Origin: Muribaculum sp.
Lineage (GTDB): Bacteria > Bacillota > Clostridia > Lachnospirales > Lachnospiraceae
Assembly: GCA_023663735.1 (NCBI GenBank)
Contig: JAMPGV010000012.1
Span: 1 to 48,919, forward strand
DNA: 48,919 bases
Direction: 5' to 3'
The position numbers and the translations under genes are program-made. How positions within the stretch are numbered: the stretch's first letter is position 1; each line of letters opens with the position of its first letter. The notes below the pieces were generated by a model that was not told where the DNA came from, ran no database searches, and was given only the letters and a program-made list of their open reading frames with translations. Positions 1-9,000 of this stretch are shown here, piece by piece.

Positions 1-730
1 AACACCCGGCGGGAACACGGGCGGCCAGACCGACCAGAACACCGATACGGACAAAGATACAGCCCCCGAGACGCCCGGACGTCCGGAAGGCACAGCGACG
101 ACCGGCGCCTTTCGGGTCCTCTCCCGGTGGAGTACCGGCTTCCAAGCGGAGATCACACTGACGAACACCACGGACCAAACCATCCGGAACTGGAGCGTAT
201 CGTTTGAGCTGCCCTACGAGATCACCAATCTGTGGAACGGCGTCATCGTCTCCCATGAAAACGGCGTCTATACGGTTCAAAACGCGGGATATAATCTGGA
301 GCTTTTGCCGGGCGGCAGTGTGACGCTGGGATTCTGCGCAAATGCGGAGACCGAGAGCCTGACGGAACCCGCCCATTACACCCTGATCCAGCCGCCCGCC
401 AAGCCCGTGGAACAGACGTATGAAGTCGTATACCGAGTACACAGCGGATGGGAGGCGGCGTTTAACGGCCAAATAGAGATCCGCAATCTGTCGTCCGAAG
501 AGCTTTGGGACTGGACGCTGGAGTTTGACAGCGACCAGAACTTTGACCGGTTCTGGAATGCGGAGCTTGTTTCCCATGAAGGCAGCCGCTATGTCATCCG
601 ACACAAGGGCTATAACGCCTCGATCGGCGCAGGGCAGACGCTGGTTTTGGGATTTGAGGCGAGCCGCAGCCGGACAGGTTTGGGCGGGGAACCGGGCAGC
701 TTCCGCCTCACTGCCACGGGCAGACGTTGA
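1..730 (+). CDS. C-terminal part of a secreted protein with two tandem cellulose-binding (CBM2-like) modules (5' truncated)
   Basis: The reading frame is open from base 2 to the TGA at 728-730, so the gene enters from outside the window; 242 residues are visible. Residues 1-32 are a Gly/Thr/Asp/Pro-rich linker typical of extracellular multi-domain proteins. Two similar modules follow, at about 35-135 and 138-242. Each shows the CBM2 pattern: S-x-W/G-(F/W)-x-A, then I-x-(L/I)-x-N, an I/L-x-x-W-x-(V/L)-x-F strand, W-N-(G/A), and a final G-Y-N...G-x-(S/Q)-x-x-L-G-F strand. These modules bind crystalline polysaccharide, so the missing N-terminal part is probably a glycoside hydrolase or adhesin acting outside the cell. 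The catalytic domain cannot be named because it is not in the window. The CBM2-like assignment rests on pattern recognition only. Confidence 0.75.
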   Translation, partial: TPGGNTGGQTDQNTDTDKDTAPETPGRPEGTATTGAFRVLSRWSTGFQAEITLTNTTDQTIRNWSVSFELPYEITNLWNGVIVSHENGVYTVQNAGYNLELLPGGSVTLGFCANAETESLTEPAHYTLIQPPAKPVEQTYEVVYRVHSGWEAAFNGQIEIRNLSSEELWDWTLEFDSDQNFDRFWNAELVSHEGSRYVIRHKGYNASIGAGQTLVLGFEASRSRTGLGGEPGSFRLTATGRR

Positions 731-748
731 GACCATGGATATGGCGTA

Positions 749-770
749 ATCGGCAGATACGGCAGCCGAT
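749..770 (+). terminator. GC-rich hairpin after the CBM gene
   Basis: ATCGGC (749-754) pairs with GCCGAT (765-770) around a 10-nt loop. There is no clear T-run after it, so it is a weak candidate terminator for the upstream gene. Confidence 0.3.
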
Positions 771-776
771 GCAAAT

Positions 777-818
777 CACAAATTTGTGGTTGAAAGTAAA
801 TAGTGACGGGTGTATAAT
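777..818 (+). promoter_or_regulatory. Promoter of the MFS carrier with abutting palindrome
   Basis: TTGAAA (790-795) and TATAAT (813-818) are spaced by 17 bp. A perfect 12-bp palindrome, CACAAATTTGTG, lies at 777-788, one base upstream of the -35 box, and could be a regulator site. Confidence 0.65.
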
Positions 819-887
819 GATACCGCTTGAAATATTTTCATTATAATAAAGAAAATATTAAAATAAACTGCAAAGGAAGAATGAGTT

Positions 888-2267
888 ATGGGAAACAACA
901 CGAAACAGGGCGGCTGGCGCGCCAACAAGTGGGTCCGCGCGGCGATCCCGGCACTATTGTTACACTGTAGTATCGGTACCGTTTACTGCTGGTCGATTTT
1001 CAGTCAGGAAATTGCGGACTACATTGGATTTTCCAAGGGAGCGACGGAATGGGCGTTCAGCTTCGCCATCTTCTTTCTGGGGATGTCCGCGGCATTTCTG
1101 GGCAATGTGGTGGAGAAGGATATCCACAAGTCCTCGCTGATCGCGGCGGTTTGTTTTGCGGCGGGCATGGCGGGTACCGGCTTCTTTATCTATTACGGCG
1201 GCCTTCACCAGCACAATATGGTGGCGCTGATCGGAATTTATGTCTGCTACGGTTTGATTATGGGAATCGGTCTGGGTACGGGGTATCTGTCCCCGGTGAA
1301 GACCCTGATGCTGTGGTTTGAGGATCGAAAAGGTCTGGCGACCGGACTGGCGGTAGCGGGATTCGGCGCGGCGAAGGCCATCGCCAGCCCTATCATGCAG
1401 GCGATGCTGGACAATCTGGGAGAAGGCGGCATCTACAAGATGTTCGTGATTCTCGCGGCGGTGTACTTTGTGATGATGTTCGCAGGTCATCTGTTGTTGA
1501 AGAAACCGGAAGGGTGGCATGAGCCGCAGACGAAGGACAAGAGCAAGAGCATGATGGCGGTCATCAAGTCCAAACCCGTGACCAACTACATCGGTATCTG
1601 GCTGATGTTCTATCTGAATATCACCTGTGGTCTGGCTTTGATCTCTCAGGAGAAGATGATCGTGAAATGTATCGGACTGGCAGGGTTTGTAGGGGTGATC
1701 TCCACGGTATCCGCGGTCTTTAACGCAGGCGGGCGGCTGGGATTCTCCGCATGGGCCGACACCATGAAGGACAGAAATACCATCTACAAGATGATCTTTG
1801 TGCTGTCCATTGTGTTCACCGGGCTGGTAATCCTCACCGGAGGCATTCAAAACGGCGAGGGGAATACGTTCCTGATTGTTCTGGTTCTGGCCTTGATCTT
1901 CGTGGTCAACGCGGGATACGGCGGCGGCTTCTCCAATGTGCCTACGCTGTTGTCCGACCATTACGGCATGGGCAACATCAGCGCCATCCACGGACTGACC
2001 CTCTCCGCATGGGGCGTGGCGGGTCTCACCGGCAATCAGATGGCCAACTGGATCGTCAACCATTTCGGTCAGGAGACAACCATAGAGCATCTGCTGGCGG
2101 ATGGAACGACCGAGATCATCAAAGTCAATCCTGTGGGCTATCAGAGCGTGCTGTACGCCACCGTTGTGCTGTATATCCTGTCGCTGCTGATCTGCCTGTT
2201 TATGGTAAGGCCGACGGACAAGGCGCTGGAGGCAAAGAAAGCCAAGAAAGCTGCCGCCCCAAAATAA
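888..2267 (+). CDS. OFA-family (oxalate/formate antiporter-like) MFS transporter
   Basis: This 459-residue polytopic membrane protein has about 12 hydrophobic segments. The N-terminus, with W-V-R-A-A-I-P-A-L then G-T-V-Y-C-W-S-I-F, is characteristic of the OxlT-like branch of the major facilitator superfamily, and a charged cytoplasmic loop around residues 205-225 separates the two halves. The start ATG at 888 follows an AAGGAAG ribosome site and a consensus promoter. The tail is Lys/Ala-rich. The substrate is probably a small organic anion, but it cannot be read from the sequence; family members exchange oxalate/formate or carry other carboxylates. The gene is monocistronic and convergent with the next gene across a strong hairpin. 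Confidence 0.85.
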   Translation: MGNNTKQGGWRANKWVRAAIPALLLHCSIGTVYCWSIFSQEIADYIGFSKGATEWAFSFAIFFLGMSAAFLGNVVEKDIHKSSLIAAVCFAAGMAGTGFFIYYGGLHQHNMVALIGIYVCYGLIMGIGLGTGYLSPVKTLMLWFEDRKGLATGLAVAGFGAAKAIASPIMQAMLDNLGEGGIYKMFVILAAVYFVMMFAGHLLLKKPEGWHEPQTKDKSKSMMAVIKSKPVTNYIGIWLMFYLNITCGLALISQEKMIVKCIGLAGFVGVISTVSAVFNAGGRLGFSAWADTMKDRNTIYKMIFVLSIVFTGLVILTGGIQNGEGNTFLIVLVLALIFVVNAGYGGGFSNVPTLLSDHYGMGNISAIHGLTLSAWGVAGLTGNQMANWIVNHFGQETTIEHLLADGTTEIIKVNPVGYQSVLYATVVLYILSLLICLFMVRPTDKALEAKKAKKAAAPK

Positions 2268-2379
2268 GATGAAAAAGCAGTTCCGGCGCGGCTGATGAAA
2301 ATATTCTGACAAAATAGTTGATAGATCACAAACAACGGATGTTAGGCTCCGCCAGACATCCTTATGTTAAATAAAAGAC

Positions 2380-2411
2380 AGGCCCCGGAAGCATCATCGC
2401 TTCCGGGGCCT
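2380..2411. terminator. Bidirectional intrinsic terminator between convergent genes
   Basis: A perfect 13-bp stem pairs AGGCCCCGGAAGC (2380-2392) with GCTTCCGGGGCCT (2399-2411) around a 6-nt loop. On the minus strand it is followed by TGTCTTTTATTT, a better U-tract than the plus side has, so it mainly terminates the minus-strand gene and secondarily the MFS gene. Confidence 0.85.
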
Positions 2412-2473
2412 ATTGACTTTATGCTGCAAGTCCGACCGGCGGAATCTCGAAACCTTGTGGAATCGCCTGCAGA

Positions 2474-4759
2474 TTACAGATCATAATAACTCCGCTCCTG
2501 TTCCAAGGTCTCCGGAACGAGGGCATTGGAATTTCTCAATTTCTGAATCTGCATGTCGATTTGATGCCGTTTCTGGGCGCTGCGCAGCCTGTGCTGAGCC
2601 AGAAGTTCGGCGTAAAGCGGGTTGCTGTCCAGCGACGCGCAGATGTCTGCGGTGAAGGGGCAGTAGGTGAAGAAGATCTTTCTTGCCACTTTGTTGAGTC
2701 TGGGAGAGCCGCTGCCCTCGAACATCACCCACTGGATATAGTCGCGCACGAACATTTCTTTAAAGCTGTTCTTAGACTGCAGAAGGCCTGTGCGTACACG
2801 GTCTTTGGCCTCCGCGCTCAGATCGCGGTTCTTTTTATAGAACTGGATATAGTCGAAATATTCGCTGGTGAGGGAACGCTCGCTGAGGTCGTTCCAGCGG
2901 CCGCCCTGCACGCGTTTGCACATTTCCCAGCGGAATTCCCCGGTCAGGCGCAGGAACGTGGTATTCAGGTCTTCCATATGGAAAATGGAAAAACACATGC
3001 GGCCGTGGGTGTTGCGCTTCCTTCCCTCGATTTCCTGCCACATCACCCCGCGGATCCCCACGTTGGGAAGCAGGATGATATCGGGTACATATTCCGTGTG
3101 GATGGGCGTTTTGCCCATGATATCAATGTGTTCCATGTCGAGGCTGTCCCGGTAGAAGGCCGAGTAGTCCGTCCTGCGGATCTGCTCCAGAGCGGCCGCC
3201 GCCTTGGAGACGGTGATATAGGAGGACTCCAGATCTTTCAGGGCGTTCTCCGCGGTAAAGAGCGGGCAGAACGAGGCGGGACGGCCGAACGTGATCTTGT
3301 TCACGGTGGGGAAGAGATTTTGCAGCTCGAAATTCACCTTGCTCATAGGGTTGCTTTCCAGCTCCATGAGATCCTTCTCCGTGACATTGCCCGCCAGCTT
3401 CTGTTTGTGGATAAAATCGGTATAGTCCTGATCGAACTCGTTGCGGCTGGGTTCCTTCTTTCCGTCGAAAATTGCCAACAGCCAGTGGTAGAACGTGTAG
3501 AGACCAAATTCGCTTGTGTCTTTTATGCCGGGAGCCAGACGGAAGAGTGCGGCGGCATTTTTGACGCCTGCCAGCTCCTCGTCCACATAACCGAAATAGA
3601 GGAACATCAGCACGGGCGCGGGAATGTCCTGCGTCTCCAGACTCTGTTCAAACACCGCGGTATACAGCACATAGAACTCTTCCGTCAGAACTCTGCGCAG
3701 CGCGCAGACGTTGTTCTCCATGGACGATTTGTCGGTGAGGAGCTTATAATCCTGCACATGTTTGCGGAAAGAGTCGGCGATTCCCAGATCTCCGCCCGCA
3801 AATTCCAGAATGGTATTTAGGGAGCCGGCCAGCGCGGAGGGCAGAGCGTCCGGATGCGCCGTGTCCGCGGGCTGCGGCTCCTGAGCGGTCAGATTCAGAT
3901 TGTTGGCAAACTGCCGCATCCGCTTTTCCACCAGTTCGCCGGAGACGGTCAGTTTGTCCTTGAACTGTCTGGGCATATTCTTGATATCGTCCAGAAGGCC
4001 GGGTTTGTCCTCACAGCTCTGATCCAGCTTATAGTAGAGCGAGATATAGAAGTCGAACAGGTCGTTGCCGGATTCGTTGAAGTAAAATGCGGAGATCTGC
4101 TGCTGGTATTGGAACTGGTTATCCAAAGCCGTCCAGATGCGCTGGAAATCGAGGCTGCCGCGCTGCAGCACGCCCAGCGAGACGGCGGATTCCTGAATGA
4201 AATCCCTGAAATGCTCTCCGGCATAAATGTGGGACAGCCCCAGATAATAGCCGTTTAACCACGGTTCTTCGCTCTCCTCCGCAAGATAGGCGATCTGTTC
4301 CTCCAGACCGTCCAGCGTGCGGGGTTTCATGCGGTAGCGCTCACAGAGAGAAGCGTATTTGGCATATTGATCCATCAGATTGCGGTAGAGGCCGCTGCAA
4401 GTCACTTCCGATACGGAAGAGTGGTTCTGCAGGGTGTTTATCTGGCGGCAGGCGGAGAGCAGGAAAAAGCGGGCCACGTCCGGATGCTTCTGCAGGATGT
4501 CGCTGAGTACGTTGACGCTGGACAGCGGATAGGAGAGAATGCTGGCGTCCTCCTGTACGGTGTAGCTTAAAAAGTGGACTTCCGAGCAGATCTCGCAGAT
4601 GCCGATGACGTCTCCGCGGCCCAGCAGATACGATCCGCCGGGATAATCCACCCGCACCTTGCCGTCTGCGATCAGGTGCAGGGCGGTCATCGGCTGCCCG
4701 GAAGTATAGATTGCTTTTCCTTTTTCGAGTGTAATTCCTGCCATAATATTTGTAACCAT
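2474..4759 (-). CDS. Large cyclic-nucleotide-binding-domain (Crp-type sensor) protein of unknown output
   Basis: The product is 761 residues. About residues 6-115 form a cNMP-binding beta-barrel: G-I-T-L-E-K-G-K, then L-H-L-I-A-D-G-K-V-R-V at the point where CRP-like proteins show 'L-x-x-I-x-x-G-x-V', then a G-R-G-D-V-I-G turn. There is no helix-turn-helix afterwards, so it is not an ordinary CRP/FNR transcription factor. The remaining ~640 residues are soluble and mostly helical, with no domain I can name and no transmembrane segments. A ligand-responsive cytosolic scaffold or enzyme is possible, but the function is unknown. The start at 4759 has a GAGAAAGG ribosome site; the methionine five codons later is an alternative. 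The gene is divergent from the 4917 gene. Confidence 0.6.
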   Translation of the reverse strand: MVTNIMAGITLEKGKAIYTSGQPMTALHLIADGKVRVDYPGGSYLLGRGDVIGICEICSEVHFLSYTVQEDASILSYPLSSVNVLSDILQKHPDVARFFLLSACRQINTLQNHSSVSEVTCSGLYRNLMDQYAKYASLCERYRMKPRTLDGLEEQIAYLAEESEEPWLNGYYLGLSHIYAGEHFRDFIQESAVSLGVLQRGSLDFQRIWTALDNQFQYQQQISAFYFNESGNDLFDFYISLYYKLDQSCEDKPGLLDDIKNMPRQFKDKLTVSGELVEKRMRQFANNLNLTAQEPQPADTAHPDALPSALAGSLNTILEFAGGDLGIADSFRKHVQDYKLLTDKSSMENNVCALRRVLTEEFYVLYTAVFEQSLETQDIPAPVLMFLYFGYVDEELAGVKNAAALFRLAPGIKDTSEFGLYTFYHWLLAIFDGKKEPSRNEFDQDYTDFIHKQKLAGNVTEKDLMELESNPMSKVNFELQNLFPTVNKITFGRPASFCPLFTAENALKDLESSYITVSKAAAALEQIRRTDYSAFYRDSLDMEHIDIMGKTPIHTEYVPDIILLPNVGIRGVMWQEIEGRKRNTHGRMCFSIFHMEDLNTTFLRLTGEFRWEMCKRVQGGRWNDLSERSLTSEYFDYIQFYKKNRDLSAEAKDRVRTGLLQSKNSFKEMFVRDYIQWVMFEGSGSPRLNKVARKIFFTYCPFTADICASLDSNPLYAELLAQHRLRSAQKRHQIDMQIQKLRNSNALVPETLEQERSYYDL

Positions 4760-4916
4760 GCCTTTCTCTTAGAATTCCTACAAAGACAATTTTCATGCCT
4801 TTCTATAGTATACTACAAACCGATATGAATTTTCTACTGTACTTTTGATAAAAATGTGATAAAATAAAAATACATATGTGTCAGTTTTGGGGACAGGGAG
4901 TCCGGAGGTGGAATCA

Positions 4917-5378
4917 ATGGAGCAGGAAACCGAATACAGACGGCAGCAGCTGCAGGAATATAAGAAGATGCTCATGCCGCTTCTACGCTATCTGCCCTGG
5001 CTGGAAAAGAGCGCGGGGACCAGCGCCAGCAGAACTTATAACGGCGCGGAGATGGGCGAACGTGTGATGGGGTTTCCGGTCTATGACAGCACCTTGCTGG
5101 GATTTGTGCGCGAGGCGGGCAAGACGGCGTTTATGGACCGCAACTACCGCTATGTCTACACGCGCAATCATATCCGGGATCATGAGGACGAGCGCAGAAT
5201 CATACAGAGCGCCGAATGGAAGGACTGGGGGATTCTCTGTGGGATTCTGTCCAAATATGTGCTGGGAGGCCAGACGAAGGGGACGCTCTGGAGCGAGGCG
5301 GTTCAGGAGCGGATTTTCTATCTGGTGATAAAAAGGATGTGCGACATCATCGAGTTTTGGGACAAACCGATGGTGTAA
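4917..5378 (+). CDS. Conserved small protein of unknown function
   Basis: The ATG at 4917 is preferred over an upstream start at 4878 because GGAGGT lies about 10 nt before it. The product is 153 residues, cytosolic, with an amphipathic helical N-terminus (E-x-R-R-Q-Q-L-Q-E-Y-K-K) and a basic/aromatic middle (R-N-Y-R-Y-V-Y-T-R-N-H-I-R-D). No signal peptide, metal motif or membrane segment is visible. I do not recognise the family. It precedes a TetR gene by 58 nt in the same direction and may be co-transcribed with it. Confidence 0.55.
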   Translation: MEQETEYRRQQLQEYKKMLMPLLRYLPWLEKSAGTSASRTYNGAEMGERVMGFPVYDSTLLGFVREAGKTAFMDRNYRYVYTRNHIRDHEDERRIIQSAEWKDWGILCGILSKYVLGGQTKGTLWSEAVQERIFYLVIKRMCDIIEFWDKPMV

Positions 5379-5436
5379 AGGGAGACGGGGATGTCCGGGC
5401 GGGTCAACGCTGCGGATTTGAGAAAGGCAAGGGTTA

Positions 5437-6021
5437 ATGGGAGAAAAGTCGGTACAGAAGAAGAGGTACATTGTGGAGACAGCCAGAAAGGTCTTTATGG
5501 AGCGGGGATTTAAGAAAGTCACCATGAAGGATATCGTGGAGGCGTGCGACATCAGCCGGGGCGGTCTCTATCTTTATTTTGAGAACACAAGCCAGATTTT
5601 TGCGGAGGTGCTAAAGCTTGAAACCGAGGAGACGGACGACGTCTTCTCCGGCAGTATTGCCGAGGACGCTACGGCCGCGGATATTCTGCTGCTGTTTTTG
5701 AAAGAGCAGAAAAAAGAGATTCTGCGCAAAAAGAACACGTTGACTCAGGCGATCTACGAATATTACTTTGAGCATAATCTGCCGAAGCGGGACAATGTTC
5801 TGAAGAGACAGTTCGACTCTGCGGTCAGGGTAATCGAGAAGCTGATTGAGACCGGGGTGGACAACGGCGAGTTCGCCTGCGAGGACTGCGCGGGGACTGC
5901 GCGGAATATTATGTTTGTGCTGGAGGGGCTTAAAATCTCCGCCCAGACTACCGGGGTCACATCGGATGCGGTGGATCAGGAATTGATGTTTATACTGCGC
6001 GGGATCGGCGCGGATGACTGA
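5437..6021 (+). CDS. TetR/AcrR-family transcriptional regulator
   Basis: This 194-residue protein carries a typical TetR N-terminal DNA-binding domain at about residues 8-55: I-V-E-T-A-R-K-V-F-M-E-R-G-F, then T-M-K-D-I-V-E-A-C-D-I-S-R-G-G-L-Y-L-Y-F. The helical C-terminal region, which binds an inducer in this family, has no recognisable ligand signature. The start at 5437 has AAAGG at 5423-5427. It lies 49 nt ahead of purL. The target may be its own operon or an exporter elsewhere; nothing here decides it. Confidence 0.85.
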   Translation: MGEKSVQKKRYIVETARKVFMERGFKKVTMKDIVEACDISRGGLYLYFENTSQIFAEVLKLETEETDDVFSGSIAEDATAADILLLFLKEQKKEILRKKNTLTQAIYEYYFEHNLPKRDNVLKRQFDSAVRVIEKLIETGVDNGEFACEDCAGTARNIMFVLEGLKISAQTTGVTSDAVDQELMFILRGIGADD

Positions 6022-6070
6022 ATGAGTCAATGAGGATTTGGCGGCGGTTTGTCAGAGAGTGGAGGAAATC

Positions 6071-9000
6071 ATGGGAAACGTAAGACGGATCTATGTGGAG
6101 AAAAAAGAGCCTTTTGCCGTGAAGGCAAAGGAACTGCATGAAGAGTTGAAGAATTATCTGGGCATCCGTGCGGACAAAGTCCGCGTCTTCATCCGCTATG
6201 ACGTGGAGAATGTGTCGGACGCGGTGTTTGAGCAGGCCTGCAGGACGGTCTTCGCGGAGCCGCCGGTGGACGATCTGTACGAGGAGGCCATCGAGATTCC
6301 GGCGGACGGCCATGTGTTCTCCGTGGAATTCCTGCCCGGACAGTTCGACCAGAGGGCGGATTCCGCCGTACAGTGCATACAGTTTCTGGATGAGAACGAG
6401 GAACCGGTCATCAAGACGGCGGTGACGTATCTGATTCAGGGACAGCTCAGTGAAGAGGAATTTGCCCATATCAAGTCCTACTGCATCAACCCCGTGGATT
6501 CCAGAGAGACCGATCTGGTCAAACCGGACACGCTGATCACGGTGTTCGACGAACCGGCGGACGTGGCGGTGTTTGAGGGATTTGCCCATATGCCGGAGGA
6601 GGAGCTTCGGAAGCTCTATGACTCGCTGGGACTTGCCATGACGTTCAAGGATTTTCTACATATTCAAAATTATTTCCAAGAAGATGAAAAACGGGATCCC
6701 ACCATGACGGAAATCCGCGTGCTGGATACCTATTGGTCGGATCACTGCCGTCATACCACGTTTTCCACGGAATTGAAGGAAGTGGAGTTTGGGGAGGGTT
6801 ACTACCGCGCCCCCATCGAGACCACCTATCAGAGTTATCTGGACACCAGAGCAGAGATTTTTGCGGGCAGGGAGGATAAATTTGTCTGCCTGATGGATCT
6901 GGCGCTGATGGCCATGCGCAAATTGAAGAAGGACGGGAAGCTTGCCGATCTGGAGGAGTCTGACGAGATCAACGCCTGCTCGGTCATCGTTCCCGTGGAG
7001 ATGGACTACGGAGATTATGTGGAGACGGAGGAGTGGCTGGTATTCTTTAAGAACGAGACGCACAACCACCCCACGGAGATTGAGCCTTTCGGCGGCGCGG
7101 CGACCTGTCTCGGCGGCGCGATCCGCGATCCGCTGTCCGGACGCGGCTATGTGTATCAGGCCATGCGCGTCACCGGCGCGGCGGATCCCACGGTTCCCGT
7201 GTCCGAGACGTTGAAGGGGAAGCTTTCCCAGAAGAAGCTCGTGCGCGGGGCGGCGGCCGGATATTCTTCCTACGGCAATCAGATCGGTCTGGCCACGGGA
7301 TTTGTCAAAGAGATCTATCATCCGGATTATGTGGCGAAGAGGATGGAGATCGGCGCCGTGATGGGCGCAGCGCCCCGCAAAAATGTGAAGCGTGAGAATT
7401 CCGATCCGGGAGACCGCATCATTTTGCTGGGCGGGCGTACCGGAAGAGACGGCTGCGGCGGAGCCACCGGATCGTCCAAGGTACACACCGAGAGTTCCAT
7501 TGAGACCTGCGGCGCGGAGGTGCAGAAGGGCAACGCGCCCACGGAGAGAAAGATTCAGCGACTGTTCCGCCGCGCGGAGGTCAGCCGCCTGATTAAGAAA
7601 TGCAACGATTTCGGCGCGGGCGGCGTGTCCGTGGCGATCGGGGAGCTGGCGGACGGGCTTGCGGTGGATCTGGATAAAGTGCCGAAGAAATATGCCGGGC
7701 TGGACGGAACGGAGCTTGCGATCTCCGAGTCGCAGGAGCGCATGGCAGTGGTGGTGTCGCCGGAGGATGTGGCGGCGTTTCTGGGCTATGCGGCGGAGGA
7801 GAATCTGGAGGCCGTGGAGGTGGCCGTGGTCACGGAGGAGCCGAGGCTGGTACTCAACTGGCGCGGCAGACCGATCGTGAATTTGAAACGGGCGTTTCTG
7901 GACACCAACGGCGCGCATCAGGAGACCGGAGTCCGGGTGGAGATCCCTGCCAAGGAAGAGAATTATTTTGACAAATGGGCGGTTCCCGCAGTGGGAGCCT
8001 GTCTGGAAAAAGGCGATGTGAAGCAGGCTTGGCTGACGCTTTTGAATGATTTGAATGTCTGCTCCCAGAAAGGCTTGGTGGAGATGTTCGACTCCTCCAT
8101 CGGCGCGGGGAGCGTACTGATGCCCTATGGCGGCAGATACCAGCTCACGGAGACGCAGTCCATGATAGCCAAACTGCCTGTGCTGCACGGAAAGACCGAC
8201 ACCGTCACCATGATGGCTCACGGTTTTGATCCCTATCTGTCCTCATGGAGTCCCTACCATGGCGCGATCTATGCGGTGGTGGAGTCCATGGCGAAGATCG
8301 TGGCGTCCGGCGGCGACTACAAGAAGATCCGGTTTACGTTTCAAGAATATTTCCGCAGGATGACGGGGGATCCCGGACGCTGGAGCCAGCCTTTTGCGGC
8401 GCTTCTGGGGGCTTATGACGCACAGATCGGGTTCGGTCTGCCCTCCATCGGCGGAAAGGACAGCATGTCGGGAACTTTTAACGATATCGATGTGCCGCCC
8501 ACGCTGGTGTCCTTTGCGGTGGATGTGGCAAAGAGCGGGGAGATCGTCACGCCCGAGCTGAAAAAGCCGGGCAATGTGCTGGTGCGCTTCCGGATAAAAA
8601 AAGACGATTTTGATATCCCGATGTACGACGATGTGGCGCAGACTTATGATTATGTTCTGAGCCTTATGAGAGAGAAAACGATTGTCTCCGCCTATGCGCC
8701 GGATGCGAGAGGCGTGGCGGCGGCCGTGTCTAAGATGGCTTTCGGCAACAGGCTGGGCGTGAGGATTTCCAAGGAACTTGCCTATGGCGCGGTATGTGCG
8801 TCGGGGAACGATCTGTTCGGAAACGCGCTGGGCGATATTCTGGCGGAAGTACTGCCGGAAAAGGCGGCAGAGCTGGCCGATTCCGCATTCGACGTGACGG
8901 TGGTCGGAACGGTCATGGAAGAACCCGCATTGATCGCGGGAGACGCAAAGATTACGATAGAGGAGGCGTTGGAGGCATGGTCTTCCCGGCTGGAGAAGGT

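Noticed and set aside
2561-3820. 419-codon open frame on the plus strand antisense to the cNMP-domain gene
   Set aside because: The minus-strand frame is longer, has a recognisable sensor domain, a ribosome site and a matching terminator.
4793-4975. Short minus-strand frame in the divergent gap before 4917
   Set aside because: Low-complexity translation, no ribosome site, and it overlaps the start region of a supported gene.
6021-6070. TTGGCGGCGGT ahead of purL resembling the same leader element
   Set aside because: Similarity stops after 11 bases and no hairpin follows.
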